Positions 19,186 through 28,903 of a stretch of DNA of 64,000 nt are shown one piece after another; position 1 is the first letter of the stretch, and each line of letters begins with the position of its first letter. The DNA comes from Prochlorococcus sp. AG-347-K18 (GTDB lineage: Bacteria; Cyanobacteriota; Cyanobacteriia; PCC-6307; Cyanobiaceae). The stretch covers positions 62,001 to 126,000 of the forward strand of contig QCCF01000003.1 of assembly GCA_003281365.1 (NCBI GenBank), written 5' to 3'. Position numbers and translations under genes: made by a program. Below the pieces are notes generated by a model. That model made no database searches. It had not been told where the DNA came from and saw only the letters and a program-made list of their open reading frames with translations.

Positions 19186-20460
19186 ATGACTGAAATTAAT
19201 AGAAAAATTCATGTATTGGGTATTAATTCATATAAGTTTGAAGATTTACCGCTCCAATTACAAAAGTTGTTCATAGAAACAGTAAATATTGCAGTTCCCA
19301 ATACATTTTTTAAGAAAATTAAATCATGGAGCGAAAATGATTTAGAAAAAAAGAAATCATTTTTTGAAAGCAAAAGTAATAACGAACTAATTAACTGGCT
19401 TAGGTCTCAAAAAACTGATGTTATATTAATTTCAAGAGGAGATCCTCTTTGGTTTGGAATTGGCAGAATACTTCTAGAAAATTTCACAAAAGATGAGTTA
19501 ACGTTTTATCCCTCAAATACCTGCATTCAATTAGCATTTAGTAAGTTAAAGCTCCCATGGCAAGATACTGTTAATGTAAGTATTCACGGCAGAGATTCAA
19601 CTAAGCTAATTGAGGCTCTTAAAGCAAGGCCTTCAAATTTGGCTATTATTACAGACTCCAATTACAAAAGTTTAGAAATAATCCAAAAAAATTTATCAGA
19701 ATTAAATCTAATTAGCTATTATGATTTTTGGCTTTGTGAAGAGATAGGTTTTGACAATGAACGTATAAGAAAATTAAATCTTAAAGAGTTATTACCCTCA
19801 GAAATATCTAATTTGAATATTGTTGTTCTTAATAAAAAAAAGGTAAAATATCCCAGCAATAATCTTCCTCTATTTGGAATCAATGACAATATTTTTAAAA
19901 CTTTTGATGATAGACCAAATTTATTAACAAAAAGGGAGATTCGTGTTCAAATATTAGCTGATCTAGAGCTCCCTAAAAATGGCGTTTTATGGGATATTGG
20001 CGCAGGTTGTGGATCAATTGGTTTAGAGGCATTAAAACTAAGGCCTAATTTAAATTTATTTTCTTTCGATAAAAGGTTAGGCTCAAAAGAATTAATACTT
20101 GAAAACTCAAAAAGGCTTGGCATTAAGCCAAAATTTATTTTTGAGGAAGACATAATTAATACCTTGAACACAAAAAATTTAAGTTCTTTTGAAAAGCCTA
20201 ATAGAATAGTAATTGGAGGATGTAATAAAAAGACTAAACTTCAAGTCATTGATATTCTGGCTCAGGATATGTGTATTGGAGATATTATCCTTATCCCAAT
20301 TATTAATATTCAAACGATTAAAGAATTAAAAGAGGGATTAGAAGATAAAAATTTCAAAACAAATTTAAATTTAATTCAGACCTATAAAAGCTTAAGTATT
20401 GCTGAAGGAATGAGATTAGAACCAAATAATCCTGTTTTTCTACTAAAGGGCAAAAAATAA
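19186..20460 (+). CDS. cobL: precorrin-6Y C5,15-methyltransferase (CbiE-CbiT fusion)
   Basis: A corrin-ring enzyme of (pseudo)cobalamin synthesis that methylates C5 and C15 and decarboxylates C12. The N-terminal 200 residues are a tetrapyrrole methylase domain (CbiE; ISRGDPLWFGIGR), the rest is a CbiT-type class I methyltransferase with the SAM motif LWDIGAGCGSIGLEAL. The 424-residue length fits the fused form. The ATG at 19186 is used; an adjacent TTG at 19183 would add one residue. It ends 13 bp before the convergent NAD kinase. Prochlorococcus makes pseudocobalamin, consistent with this gene. Confidence 0.92.
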   Translation: MTEINRKIHVLGINSYKFEDLPLQLQKLFIETVNIAVPNTFFKKIKSWSENDLEKKKSFFESKSNNELINWLRSQKTDVILISRGDPLWFGIGRILLENFTKDELTFYPSNTCIQLAFSKLKLPWQDTVNVSIHGRDSTKLIEALKARPSNLAIITDSNYKSLEIIQKNLSELNLISYYDFWLCEEIGFDNERIRKLNLKELLPSEISNLNIVVLNKKKVKYPSNNLPLFGINDNIFKTFDDRPNLLTKREIRVQILADLELPKNGVLWDIGAGCGSIGLEALKLRPNLNLFSFDKRLGSKELILENSKRLGIKPKFIFEEDIINTLNTKNLSSFEKPNRIVIGGCNKKTKLQVIDILAQDMCIGDIILIPIINIQTIKELKEGLEDKNFKTNLNLIQTYKSLSIAEGMRLEPNNPVFLLKGKK

Positions 20461-20473
20461 ATTTTAATAGTTG

Positions 20474-21382
20474 TTACTTATTAGGTTTAGCCACATGGGG
20501 CAAACCCCAACCTAGTTTATTTCTTAAAACTTGGAAAAATTCATGATCTTCAAGTCTAATAAACTTAACAGAATGTTTACTTTTTCTTATTAAAACTCTA
20601 TCCTCAGGCCAAACATAACAACCAGCATTTCCATCAACAACCATTACCAACCTTTCAGGAGTTGCGGGGAAAACAGTTACTGGCTCTGAATCATTAAAAA
20701 CTAATGCTCTAGATGCCAATGAATGTGGAGCGATTGGAGTTAATTGCACGACTGGGCAATCAGGCGTAATAACTGGTCCACCAGCACTTAAAGAATAGGC
20801 TGTAGATCCAGTTGGAGTAGATAAAATTACTCCATCAGCTGAAATATCCACAGGAGCATGTCGCCCTATAGAAATCTCAAAATGACACATACTTGTCAGA
20901 GGTTCTCTATGAAGAGCCATCTCATTAAGGCAGAGAGACTCCCATCTCCTTTGATCATTCCTCATTACACTAATAATAAAACAAGTTCTCTCTTCAATAT
21001 CCCAATTTCCAGCAATGATTTTATCTATTGCCTCATCAAGATTAGATAAGTAAGCTTCTGCAAGAAAGCCTAAATGACCTGTATTTATTGTCAGGATTGG
21101 GATTTTAGCAGGTGCCGTTTGCCTTGCTGCAGAAAGCACGGTTCCATCTCCACCAAGTACAATTGCAAATTCTATTGAAGAGTCAAATCCTTCAGGAACA
21201 CAGTTCGTATATCCCAAAGGACGAACGTGTTGATCAGGATTGGCGAATCCTACCATTCCACCAGAGCTACTAACTCTTACAACTTCATAATTGGATTTTT
21301 CCAATTTTTTCTGAACAGAACTTGCAGTTTGAACAGCAAGTTCTTTCCCATCATTAACGATTAGTCCTGCTTTACGTACCAA
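20474..21382 (-). CDS. nadK: NAD kinase
   Basis: Phosphorylates NAD to NADP using ATP. The 302-residue protein contains the GGDGT motif ([13 protein letters not shown]), [21 protein letters not shown] and the glycine-rich [15 protein letters not shown] typical of the family. Start is a TTG at 21382 ([13 protein letters not shown]), with no ATG in frame nearby. Many cyanobacteria carry two NAD kinases; I cannot say which paralog this is. It lies between pheS and cobL. Confidence 0.94.
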   Translation of the reverse strand: MVRKAGLIVNDGKELAVQTASSVQKKLEKSNYEVVRVSSSGGMVGFANPDQHVRPLGYTNCVPEGFDSSIEFAIVLGGDGTVLSAARQTAPAKIPILTINTGHLGFLAEAYLSNLDEAIDKIIAGNWDIEERTCFIISVMRNDQRRWESLCLNEMALHREPLTSMCHFEISIGRHAPVDISADGVILSTPTGSTAYSLSAGGPVITPDCPVVQLTPIAPHSLASRALVFNDSEPVTVFPATPERLVMVVDGNAGCYVWPEDRVLIRKSKHSVKFIRLEDHEFFQVLRNKLGWGLPHVAKPNK

Positions 21383-21451
21383 TCAAAAAACTCATACTAT
21401 GATTATCTTAAACTAATTTGCTGGACAATCGTAATTTAAAATTCAATTTTA

Positions 21452-22459
21452 TTAGAACTGTTCTAAGAATCTAAGATCATTTGTATAAAATTTTCTGATA
21501 TCGTCAATCTGATGTCTTACCATACAAAATCTTTCAACTCCTAAACCAGCAGCGAATCCTGTCCATTTCTCAGAATCTATTCCTAATTTTTCTAAGACCT
21601 TCGGATCTACCATTCCGCATCCCATTACTTCTAACCATTTTCCTTTCCATTGAACATCTACTTCTGCTGAAGGTTCAGTAAATGGGAAATAACTAGCTCT
21701 GAATCTTACAGGAATATCTCCAAAAAAGGTCTTTAAAAATGTTAGAACTGTTCCTCTTAGATGACTAAAATTAATATCTTGATCGATACATAAAACCTCA
21801 ACCTGATTAAAGACAGGAGAATGAGTAGCATCTACAGCATCTCTCCTATAGACCCTTCCTGGGGCAATAATTCTAACTGGAGGAGGATTTTTCTCTAAAA
21901 ACCTTATCTGAACTGGAGAAGTATGAGTCCTTAAAAGTCGATTTTCATCTAAGTAAAAAGTATCCTGCATATCTCTTGCGGGATGATTTTTGGGTATATT
22001 AAGAGACTCAAAATTATAAAAATCAGTTTCTATTTCAGGACCACTTTCAACTGAATAACCTAAACCACAAAAAATATCTATAATTTCATCTTGAGTTGAA
22101 ATTAAAGGATGTTTATTCCCAGAGGGTATTCCTACTGAAGGGATAGTTACATCAATTTTTTCTGTTTTAATTTTTTTATCTAGGGCTTCACTGTTTAGTA
22201 GGTTTTTTCTTTCCGTTATTAATTCTTGCAAATTTGTCTTTATTAAATTTGCCTTCTGGCCAACAATTGGTCTATCAGTAGCAGATAATTGACCCATTGT
22301 TTTTAAGATAATTGACAAATCACCTTTTTTTCCTAACAAGGAAACCCTCAATTGATCCAGTTCTTCATGAGTATTGGAATTATCTATATTGTTTTTTGCA
22401 ATAAGAGAAAGATTATTTAGTTTTTCCTCAATTTGACTTAATGATTCAATTTGATTCAC
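21452..22459 (-). CDS. pheS: phenylalanyl-tRNA synthetase alpha subunit
   Basis: Catalytic subunit of the alpha2-beta2 enzyme charging tRNA-Phe. The N-terminal coiled-coil (1-85) binds tRNA; motif 2 lies in [20 protein letters not shown]...[15 protein letters not shown] and motif 3 in [18 protein letters not shown]. At 335 residues it is of normal length. Start is GTG at 22459. The beta subunit gene pheT is not in this window. Confidence 0.96.
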   Translation of the reverse strand: MNQIESLSQIEEKLNNLSLIAKNNIDNSNTHEELDQLRVSLLGKKGDLSIILKTMGQLSATDRPIVGQKANLIKTNLQELITERKNLLNSEALDKKIKTEKIDVTIPSVGIPSGNKHPLISTQDEIIDIFCGLGYSVESGPEIETDFYNFESLNIPKNHPARDMQDTFYLDENRLLRTHTSPVQIRFLEKNPPPVRIIAPGRVYRRDAVDATHSPVFNQVEVLCIDQDINFSHLRGTVLTFLKTFFGDIPVRFRASYFPFTEPSAEVDVQWKGKWLEVMGCGMVDPKVLEKLGIDSEKWTGFAAGLGVERFCMVRHQIDDIRKFYTNDLRFLEQF

Positions 22460-22527
22460 TGATATAGTAAAAATAAGTATTGTTTTATCTTACTTAAATA
22501 TCGTCCATAAATAAATTGTATTGATTA

Positions 22528-23337
22528 ATGAAACCGTTAAATATATTAATTAGCAATGACGATGGTGTTTTTGCCGCAGGGATAAGAGCACTAGCAAAAT
22601 CAGCACAAAAAAGAGGACATAATGTAAAAGTAGTATGTCCTGACCAAGAAAGATCAGCTACTGGTCATGGTCTTACTTTACAATCTCCATTAAGAGTTGA
22701 AAGAGCTGACGAATTATTTGGGGAAGGAATTGAAGCTTGGGGATGTTCTGGCACACCTGCTGATTGCGTCAAATTAGCACTATCTGAACTCTTGGATAAT
22801 AAACCTGATCTAATTCTATCTGGAATAAATCACGGGCCAAATTTAGGGACAGATATTTTTTGTTCGGGCACTGTTGCAGCAGCAATGGAAGGTACTTTAG
22901 AAAATGTTCCTTCCATGGCAATAAGTGTTGCTAGTTTTAAATGGAAGAATTTTGAATTTGCTGGAGAAATTGCAATGAATATCGCCGAACAATCAATTAA
23001 CGATAGTTGGCCAGTTTCACTTCTATTAAACTTAAATATACCCCCTTGCGAGAAAAGTAAAATAAAAGAATTATCTTGGACAAGATTGTCAGTAAGAAAA
23101 TATAAAAATCAATTTTCAAAAAGGGAAGACCCAAGGGGTGACGATTATTATTGGTTAGCAGGTGAGGTAGTTTTAGATCTTAAATCAAAAGGTTATGGCC
23201 CAAAAAACTGGCCCAGTGACGTATCTCAAATACAAGATAATAAAATATCTCTTACACCAGTAGAACCAGATTTATTTTGGAGAGGAAATTTAGACGATTT
23301 ACCAAAAATTAATAATTCATTTGTAAATCCTTCTTAA
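22528..23337 (+). CDS. surE: 5'/3'-nucleotidase SurE
   Basis: A metal-dependent survival protein acting on nucleoside monophosphates. The 269-residue protein has [12 protein letters not shown] with metal ligands Asp11 and Asp12, [12 protein letters not shown] with the conserved Ser, [13 protein letters not shown] and [19 protein letters not shown]. Start ATG at 22528. Its 3' end overlaps the convergent DUF3611 gene by 21 bp. Divergent from pheS. Confidence 0.94.
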   Translation: MKPLNILISNDDGVFAAGIRALAKSAQKRGHNVKVVCPDQERSATGHGLTLQSPLRVERADELFGEGIEAWGCSGTPADCVKLALSELLDNKPDLILSGINHGPNLGTDIFCSGTVAAAMEGTLENVPSMAISVASFKWKNFEFAGEIAMNIAEQSINDSWPVSLLLNLNIPPCEKSKIKELSWTRLSVRKYKNQFSKREDPRGDDYYWLAGEVVLDLKSKGYGPKNWPSDVSQIQDNKISLTPVEPDLFWRGNLDDLPKINNSFVNPS

Positions 23338-23850
23338 AAGCCATAAAGAAAAACAAAGCCCAAAAAAATGAGAAGCAATAACTTGTGTATTACTAAGAAC
23401 TGATAATATTTCAAGTCCAGTAATTGGGATATCAGATGTCGCCGTTATCAATTGTCCAGTTGTTTGAGAGGATGCTTGTATAAAAAGTGCACCCATAAGA
23501 GCTTGATATCCAATTAATCCAAACAAAATTCCTAATAAATCAACCACAAGTCCTCTTTTTATTAATTTACTGGTTTGTCCTCTTGAAGGCCTTGCATTGC
23601 TCGCGATTGCTCTACCAGTTCTAACTATTAACCAACCTTGCCAAAGACTAAAAAGTAGTAAAATCAGAGATATTGTTGTGAGTGATAGTCCAGGCGCTAA
23701 GCTAAGCTGTCCTTCGCTATTATTAACAACATTTGAAAAAAGCAAAACAGCTGCTACAACAACCCCTAAAATGGATTGAACCCAAAAGCGTATCCATCCA
23801 ATTCGCCGCATTCCAAATGAAAGGGACTGAAAATCAATTTTGTCAGACAT
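23317..23850 (-). CDS. DUF3611 family membrane protein
   Basis: A 177-residue cyanobacterial/plastid-type membrane protein of uncharacterised family DUF3611. Four hydrophobic helices are visible (about 22-42, 56-74, 101-120 and 152-172). The arginine-containing [14 protein letters not shown] near residue 13 and [16 protein letters not shown] loop are family-typical. The 3' end overlaps surE by 21 bp in convergent orientation. Thylakoid or envelope location is likely, function unknown. Confidence 0.82.
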   Translation of the reverse strand: MSDKIDFQSLSFGMRRIGWIRFWVQSILGVVVAAVLLFSNVVNNSEGQLSLAPGLSLTTISLILLLFSLWQGWLIVRTGRAIASNARPSRGQTSKLIKRGLVVDLLGILFGLIGYQALMGALFIQASSQTTGQLITATSDIPITGLEILSVLSNTQVIASHFFGLCFSLWLLRRIYK

Positions 23851-23918
23851 TCATTTGATTGAATAAACTATAATCTATTCAAATTTGCCATCAAAATCAT
23901 AAAATTGCACGTAATCTT

Positions 23919-24842
23919 TTGATCTCTTTAATATCGCCATCTGAAGTTAAGAATCCTACTTCAATAGCTATTGGAAGTTTTGATGGCCTACATGCTGGTC
24001 ACAGAAAATTAATAAAAAGTGTAGTTGAAGAAAATCAATATACCCCAACAATTGCAAGCTTCTGGCCTCATCCTAGAGAAGTTTTATACGAAGAGGCGCG
24101 TCTTAGACTAGATCTCCCTGATGAAAAACTACCTATTCTTGAAGATCTCGGAATCGAACAATTAGTTCTGATTCCTTTTGATAAAGAACTTTCCAAATTA
24201 AGTGCCGAAAGATTTATAAGAGATATTTTAATTAATCAATTACAAGCAAAAAATATTTCTGTGGGTGCTAATTTTAAATTTGGGTTTAAAAGAAGTGGAG
24301 ACATAAATACTATAAAAAATACGATTAAAGATACGGATATAAAACTAAAAATTACTCCAATTTTAGAGGACGAAGAAGGCAGAATCAGCAGTAGCCGAAT
24401 AAGAGATTTATTAGAGAAAAGTGATCTGAAAAGTGCTTTCAAAATACTTAATAGGCCTTATAGTTTTAATGGAAAGGTTGTCAAAGGTAAAGGGATTGGG
24501 AAAAGTATAGGATGGCCTACGGCAAATCTTGAAATAGATGGCAGAAAATTTTTACCTGGTGAAGGCGTATACGCAGCTTGGACAACAGTTGAAAATTCCA
24601 ATCAAAAAATTGAATCAGTTATGAATCTTGGCTCTCAACCAACAATAAATCCTTTACTACCATCTGCGGTTGAGGTTCATTTAATAAATAAAGATATTAA
24701 CCTATACGGTTTAAATCTATTTGTAGAACCAATTGAGAAACTTAGATCTCAAATCCAGTTCGCGAATATAGATCAACTTTCTAATCAAATTAGAAAAGAT
24801 AAAGATAACGCTTTAAAAATTTTTAAAACCTACAAAAAATAA
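23919..24842 (+). CDS. ribF: bifunctional riboflavin kinase / FAD synthetase
   Basis: Makes FMN and then FAD from riboflavin. The N-terminal nucleotidyltransferase domain shows IGSFDGLHAGHRKLI (HxGH-type motif) and SSSRIRDLL, and the C-terminal flavokinase domain shows GKGIGKSIGWPTANLE and the EVHLIN strand. The 307-residue length is typical. Start is TTG at 23919 because no ATG or GTG occurs upstream in frame before the conserved strand. It is followed 7 bp later by thiE, so the two cofactor genes are co-directional. Confidence 0.94.
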   Translation: MISLISPSEVKNPTSIAIGSFDGLHAGHRKLIKSVVEENQYTPTIASFWPHPREVLYEEARLRLDLPDEKLPILEDLGIEQLVLIPFDKELSKLSAERFIRDILINQLQAKNISVGANFKFGFKRSGDINTIKNTIKDTDIKLKITPILEDEEGRISSSRIRDLLEKSDLKSAFKILNRPYSFNGKVVKGKGIGKSIGWPTANLEIDGRKFLPGEGVYAAWTTVENSNQKIESVMNLGSQPTINPLLPSAVEVHLINKDINLYGLNLFVEPIEKLRSQIQFANIDQLSNQIRKDKDNALKIFKTYKK

Positions 24843-24849
24843 ATTACAA

Positions 24850-25905
24850 ATGCAGAATTCCAATAGTACAAATTTTGAAGATTTACGCATATATCAAATT
24901 ATTGACGCAAATCTTGACAGAGCGAGAGAAGGATTAAGAGTTCTTGAAGATTGGGCCAGATTTGGTTTAGGGGAAAATGATTTTGTTGCCAAGATAAAAA
25001 ACTATAGACACATTTTAGGAAAGAATCATTTGAAAGTTTATAAACAAACCAGAAATCATATTGAGGACCAATTCAAAGGATTGACTCATCAAGAACAAAT
25101 CAAAAGAGCAACTCCAGAGCAAATCATAAGTTCTAATTCAGGAAGAGTTCAAGAAGCATTAAGAGTCATAGAGGAATTCTCAAGAGTACATAATCATGAG
25201 CTTTCAAAAATTGCTTCAGAAATTAGATATGAAATTTATACTCTTGAGATTGATTTATTGAATTTTAGCAACCGCAAAAAGTCGGAAGAAATATTAAAAG
25301 AAAATCATCTATATGTCATAACAGATCAAAAGGAAAACTTATTAGAAGTAATAGAGGAAATATTAATTGCAGGAGTAAAAATTATTCAACATAGATTTAA
25401 AACGGGTTCTGATAAAGATCATCTTCAAGAAGCAATTCAGATTAAAAATCTATGTAAAAGATATAATTCGTTGTTAATAATTAACGATAGAGTTGATATA
25501 GCTTTAGCATCAAATGCAGATGGAATTCATTTGGGTCAAGATGATTTAAACTTAAAAACAGCGAGAAAACTACTAGGGTATTCAAAAATAATTGGTATAA
25601 GCGCGAATAATGAAATTGATATTACTAATGCTATCCAACAGGGTTGTGATTACATAGGTATAGGACCCGTCTTTGAAACTGCAACGAAAAAGAACAAAAA
25701 ACCAATAGGCATTGAAAAAATCAAAATACTCACAAAAGATTTAAATATTCCTTGGTTCGCAATTGGAGGAATTTGCGCAAATAATATTTCATATTTAAAA
25801 AGCCATGGTTTAAAAAAAGTTGCCTTGGTTTCTCAATTAATGAATTCTGAAGATCCCAAAGAAGACGCTATTATGATTTTAAAAGAGTTATCTCATGAAA
25901 ATTAA
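24850..25905 (+). CDS. thiE: ThiD2-ThiE fusion, thiamine phosphate synthase
   Basis: A 351-residue cyanobacterial-type thiamine enzyme. Residues about 10-140 (RIYQIIDANLDRAREGLRVLEDWARF...) match the ThiD2 domain, reported as an alternative HMP-phosphate kinase; residues about 150-350 form a ThiE TIM barrel joining HMP-PP and thiazole phosphate (IQHRFK, LIINDRVDIALASNADGIHLGQDDL, IGISANN, YIGIGPVFET, AIGGI). The 3' end overlaps thiS by 11 bp, implying translational coupling of the thiazole sulfur carrier with the final condensation enzyme. Confidence 0.93.
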   Translation: MQNSNSTNFEDLRIYQIIDANLDRAREGLRVLEDWARFGLGENDFVAKIKNYRHILGKNHLKVYKQTRNHIEDQFKGLTHQEQIKRATPEQIISSNSGRVQEALRVIEEFSRVHNHELSKIASEIRYEIYTLEIDLLNFSNRKKSEEILKENHLYVITDQKENLLEVIEEILIAGVKIIQHRFKTGSDKDHLQEAIQIKNLCKRYNSLLIINDRVDIALASNADGIHLGQDDLNLKTARKLLGYSKIIGISANNEIDITNAIQQGCDYIGIGPVFETATKKNKKPIGIEKIKILTKDLNIPWFAIGGICANNISYLKSHGLKKVALVSQLMNSEDPKEDAIMILKELSHEN

Positions 25906-26104
25906 GGTTAATGGAGAAGAAAAAAATATAGAACTTGGTCAAGAAAAGGCTCTATTATCTACTGCTTTAAATTTAATGGGATATAAACCCAACACAATTG
26001 TTGTAGAGTTAAATAATTTAATTATTAATTCTTTAAAATGGGAAGAAGTAAAACTCAAAGATGGGGATAATCTAGAAATCGTTTCAATAGTTGGGGGTGG
26101 TTAA
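25895..26104 (+). CDS. thiS: thiamine biosynthesis sulfur carrier ThiS
   Basis: A 69-residue ubiquitin-fold sulfur carrier; the C-terminal IVGGG ends in the Gly-Gly needed for thiocarboxylation before sulfur transfer to the thiazole ring by ThiG. It starts inside the 3' end of thiE (11-bp overlap). Thiazole synthase thiG is not in this window. Confidence 0.92.
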   Translation: MKIKVNGEEKNIELGQEKALLSTALNLMGYKPNTIVVELNNLIINSLKWEEVKLKDGDNLEIVSIVGGG

Positions 26105-26216
26105 AAAAAGTAAATCATACTGCAATAAAATCTTCATAATTTTTTAAGTTTAAGCTTGAAACAATAACCAATTTTTTCAATATTTCGTCTTATATTCTTA
26201 TTACTTAAAAAAAATA

Positions 26217-26384
26217 ATGAAAGAAAAAACTAATAATAGTTCAAGATCCTTAAAATGGGAGCAAAATGGAGAGTTGGCTCATAAGGATCTATCAGAATTA
26301 ATTGAAAGATTAAAAAATGTAGAAAGTGAACATGCTTCTTCAGAGCTTTCTAGATTAGGTACAAAATCAAACATAAAAGATTAA
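26217..26384 (+). CDS. small hypothetical protein (55 aa)
   Basis: An ATG-initiated 55-residue hydrophilic reading frame, too short to be listed by usual length filters. It reads MKEKTNNSSRSLKWEQNGEL then HKDLSELIERLKNVESEHAS; the second half is a charged amphipathic helix. The spacing after thiS, codon use like its neighbours and the lack of an overlapping gene support coding. No function recognised. Confidence 0.55.
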   Translation: MKEKTNNSSRSLKWEQNGELAHKDLSELIERLKNVESEHASSELSRLGTKSNIKD

Positions 26385-26450
26385 ATTTGTTACTTAGATC
26401 TTGTTTTTATAGAAATTTATACCAAATTATAGATACCGTATAAAAAATAA

Positions 26451-26582
26451 ATGCCGAAAAAATTTCCAGAGTGGATAAACACTGAAGTCGTCATTAAGGC
26501 AATAAAAATGAGGGAGGAAGGGATGCTTTCAAAACAACTTAATTTATGGATAGAGAACCTATTGGAAATAGAGAAAAAATAA
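26451..26582 (+). CDS. small hypothetical protein (43 aa)
   Basis: An ATG-initiated 43-residue frame (MPKKFPEWINTEVVIKAIKM...), basic and helical, ending LNLWIENLLEIEKK. It lies 66 bp after the 55-residue ORF and 4 bp from the convergent larB end, filling the gap exactly. Amphipathic helix pattern and neighbour-like codon use suggest a real small gene. Function unknown. Confidence 0.5.
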   Translation: MPKKFPEWINTEVVIKAIKMREEGMLSKQLNLWIENLLEIEKK

Positions 26583-26586
26583 GATT

Positions 26587-27243
26587 TTAACAAATACTTT
26601 TAATAATTCTTAGACTCGCCATTGCTGCTCCGTAACCATTATCAATATTCATAACTGAGATACCTGGAGAGCAACTTGACAACATACTATTTAAGGCAGT
26701 TTCTCCATTCTTGCTAACTCCGTACCCGACTGAGACAGGCACAGCAATTATTGGTTGCGCTAACAAACCTCCCACCACAGTGGCTAACGCTCCTTCCATT
26801 CCAGCACAGACTATTAATACATCATATTTATTTATTTCTTCTAACTGATTGATCAATCTATGGATTCCTGCCACTCCAACATCTATAAAAGATTTGCAAT
26901 TCACTCCATAAATTTCAAGAGCTAATTTAGCTTCAAGCGTTATCGCCAAATCACTTGATCCTCCTGAAATTATGGCAACCTTTTTATTTGTTTTGAGTTT
27001 ATTAGGATTTTCTCCAATTATCAGACATTGTGCTTCTTCATAGAATCTTGCATCATCATACAAATCTAAGAGATCGATAGCTTTTTTACTATTAATCCTA
27101 GTAATGAAAACAACTTCATTTTTACTTAATACAATTTCAGATGCTCTCTTCAATTGGTCGATACTCTTGTCTTGACCCCAAATTGCTTCAATAAGTCCAA
27201 GTCTCTCTCTTCTTTGGAAATCAAACTTGATATCAAAATTCAT
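26587..27243 (-). CDS. larB: LarB-like pyridinium biscarboxylate synthase family
   Basis: A 218-residue AIR-carboxylase-like protein matching LarB, which carboxylates and hydrolyses nicotinate adenine dinucleotide in synthesis of the nickel-pincer cofactor. The N-terminal RRERLGLIEAIWGQDKS and C-terminal CAGMEGALATVVGGLLAQPIIAVP...GYGVSKNGETALNSML...NIDNGYGAAMA are characteristic. It is coupled to the preceding gene by a 4-bp overlap (27240-27243). LarC and LarE are not in this window, so whether the pincer cofactor is made, or the protein has another role, is open. Confidence 0.82.
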   Translation of the reverse strand: MNFDIKFDFQRRERLGLIEAIWGQDKSIDQLKRASEIVLSKNEVVFITRINSKKAIDLLDLYDDARFYEEAQCLIIGENPNKLKTNKKVAIISGGSSDLAITLEAKLALEIYGVNCKSFIDVGVAGIHRLINQLEEINKYDVLIVCAGMEGALATVVGGLLAQPIIAVPVSVGYGVSKNGETALNSMLSSCSPGISVMNIDNGYGAAMASLRIIKSIC

Positions 27244-27686
27244 CCTTGCTTATCCAACTCGCCCTCATATATTAATTCAAAAGGATTTTCTCCTAAATTT
27301 AAAGCAGTTTTGACATTATCTTCAAATTTTTGTTGTACTTCATTTACTTCTGCCATTGGTATGTTTTTCCATAATTTTTTACTTTTCCAAGTTACCAATA
27401 ATAAAGCTTCTTCTTTTTCTTTATCCCAAAATAATTGTCTACCCAAAAAGCCATCTTGAGAAGATAACCAAGGTTCCCATATTTCTTTTTCAGCATTCAA
27501 CCATACTGTTTTTGCATCTGCAGGGACTTTAAGTCTTAATTCCTCTATAACCATTTCACCTTGATAATTATCCATAGGAAGAGCTTTTAAATTTGGGATA
27601 TCAGACTGAAAAATTAAAACTATTAAACACGTTAATACTAAACAAAATCTCTGGAATTTAGCTTTCAAATTTAAATTTAATTTCAT
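27240..27686 (-). CDS. TIGR03792-type cyanobacterial protein, exported
   Basis: A 148-residue protein with an N-terminal hydrophobic signal or anchor (about residues 11-28, [15 protein letters not shown]) and a domain with [36 protein letters not shown] and [13 protein letters not shown], which resembles the ABM-like monooxygenase-fold family TIGR03792 of cyanobacteria. It overlaps larB by 4 bp and the upstream trmD-ispF ORF by 4 bp, so all are on one tight transcript. Function unknown. Confidence 0.72.
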   Translation of the reverse strand: MKLNLNLKAKFQRFCLVLTCLIVLIFQSDIPNLKALPMDNYQGEMVIEELRLKVPADAKTVWLNAEKEIWEPWLSSQDGFLGRQLFWDKEKEEALLLVTWKSKKLWKNIPMAEVNEVQQKFEDNVKTALNLGENPFELIYEGELDKQG

Positions 27687-28903
27687 TTTTCCTCAATTAG
27701 TACTACCGAATGGCAACTTATACCCTCTTCTCTCCCTTCTGGACCCAATTTCTCATTGGTGGTTGCTTTAATCCCAATTAAATTCTCATCAATATTTAAG
27801 GTTTCAGAAATATTCTTTTTCATTAGTTTTATATATGGCATGATTTTTGGCCTTTCAGCAACAAGAACACTATCTATATTATTTATTTCCCAACCTTCTT
27901 TTCTTATCAGATCAATTACTTTTGATAACAAAAACAAACTATCAGCATTTTTCCATTTTTCATCAGATGGGGGGAAATAAGTTCCTATATCTCCAAGCGA
28001 AAGTGCTCCCAATAATGCATCCATTATTGAGTGACTTAAAACATCAGCATCACTATGACCATCTAATCCTAATTTTTCTGGATGATGCAATTTTACACCT
28101 CCAATAATTAAATCTCTATCCTCCACTAGTCTATGAATATCATATCCATTACCTATTCTAAATTTCATTAATTGATTAGTTTCTTTTACTATTCTCTTAC
28201 TTTGTGGCGATTTTTTATAGTTTTCATTTGAAATCAAGTCACTTCTTCTTTCCAATGTTCTTTCAAAACTTTTTTGCTTTCTCCACGAATTAATCTCTTC
28301 ATGGTTACCACTAACTAAGATATCTGGCACTTTCATATCTTTAAAAACTAATGGCCTCGTGTAGTGAGGATATTCCAATAGAGCGGAATTATGACTTTCA
28401 TCCACTAAGGAATCTGGATCACCAAGAGTTCCAGGTAATAATCTAGTCAAGCCGTTAATTATAGATATAGCGGGTATTTCACCTCCAGAAAGTACATAAT
28501 CGCCTATTGATATCTCTTCATCAGCTAAACATCTAATCCTTTCATCAAAACCTTCATATTGACCACAAATAATTATTATTTGATCCAAATTTGACCATCT
28601 CACTAGATCCTTTTGCTTTAAGACTTTACCCTGTGGGGTCATCAGCAAAGTTTTACTTTTAGTTGTTTTCTTGATTGATTCATATGCCTTGTAAATAGGT
28701 TCAGGTTTTAATACCATTCCTGCTCCTCCACCATAAGGCTTATCGTCTACTTGTCTGTATGAACCTTCTCCATATTCTCTTAAATCATATAAGTTCATAT
28801 TGATTAAATTCTTTTCTAGAGCTCTTGTTATAACTCCTAAATTATTTATTAATTCAAAAGCCTTTGGAAATAATGTAATTACATCAAAATTAAAACTACT
28901 CAT
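27683..28903 (-). CDS. trmD-ispF: TrmD and IspF in a single reading frame
   Basis: A 406-codon frame carrying two enzymes. Residues 1-245 are TrmD, tRNA (guanine37-N1)-methyltransferase, with the trefoil-knot motifs [26 protein letters not shown] and the C-terminal tRNA-binding [16 protein letters not shown]. Residues 246-406 are IspF, 2-C-methyl-D-erythritol 2,4-cyclodiphosphate synthase of the MEP isoprenoid pathway, starting [14 protein letters not shown] (zinc ligands in DIH) with [22 protein letters not shown]. Each part has its usual length, so almost no linker exists. The ATG of the IspF part (28168) could also serve as an independent start. It abuts era upstream. Confidence 0.9.
   Translation of the reverse strand: MSSFNFDVITLFPKAFELINNLGVITRALEKNLINMNLYDLREYGEGSYRQVDDKPYGGGAGMVLKPEPIYKAYESIKKTTKSKTLLMTPQGKVLKQKDLVRWSNLDQIIIICGQYEGFDERIRCLADEEISIGDYVLSGGEIPAISIINGLTRLLPGTLGDPDSLVDESHNSALLEYPHYTRPLVFKDMKVPDILVSGNHEEINSWRKQKSFERTLERRSDLISNENYKKSPQSKRIVKETNQLMKFRIGNGYDIHRLVEDRDLIIGGVKLHHPEKLGLDGHSDADVLSHSIMDALLGALSLGDIGTYFPPSDEKWKNADSLFLLSKVIDLIRKEGWEINNIDSVLVAERPKIMPYIKLMKKNISETLNIDENLIGIKATTNEKLGPEGREEGISCHSVVLIEEK

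Noticed and set aside
26105..26216. riboswitch or terminator after thiS
   Set aside because: No stable hairpin and no TPP-riboswitch motif was seen.
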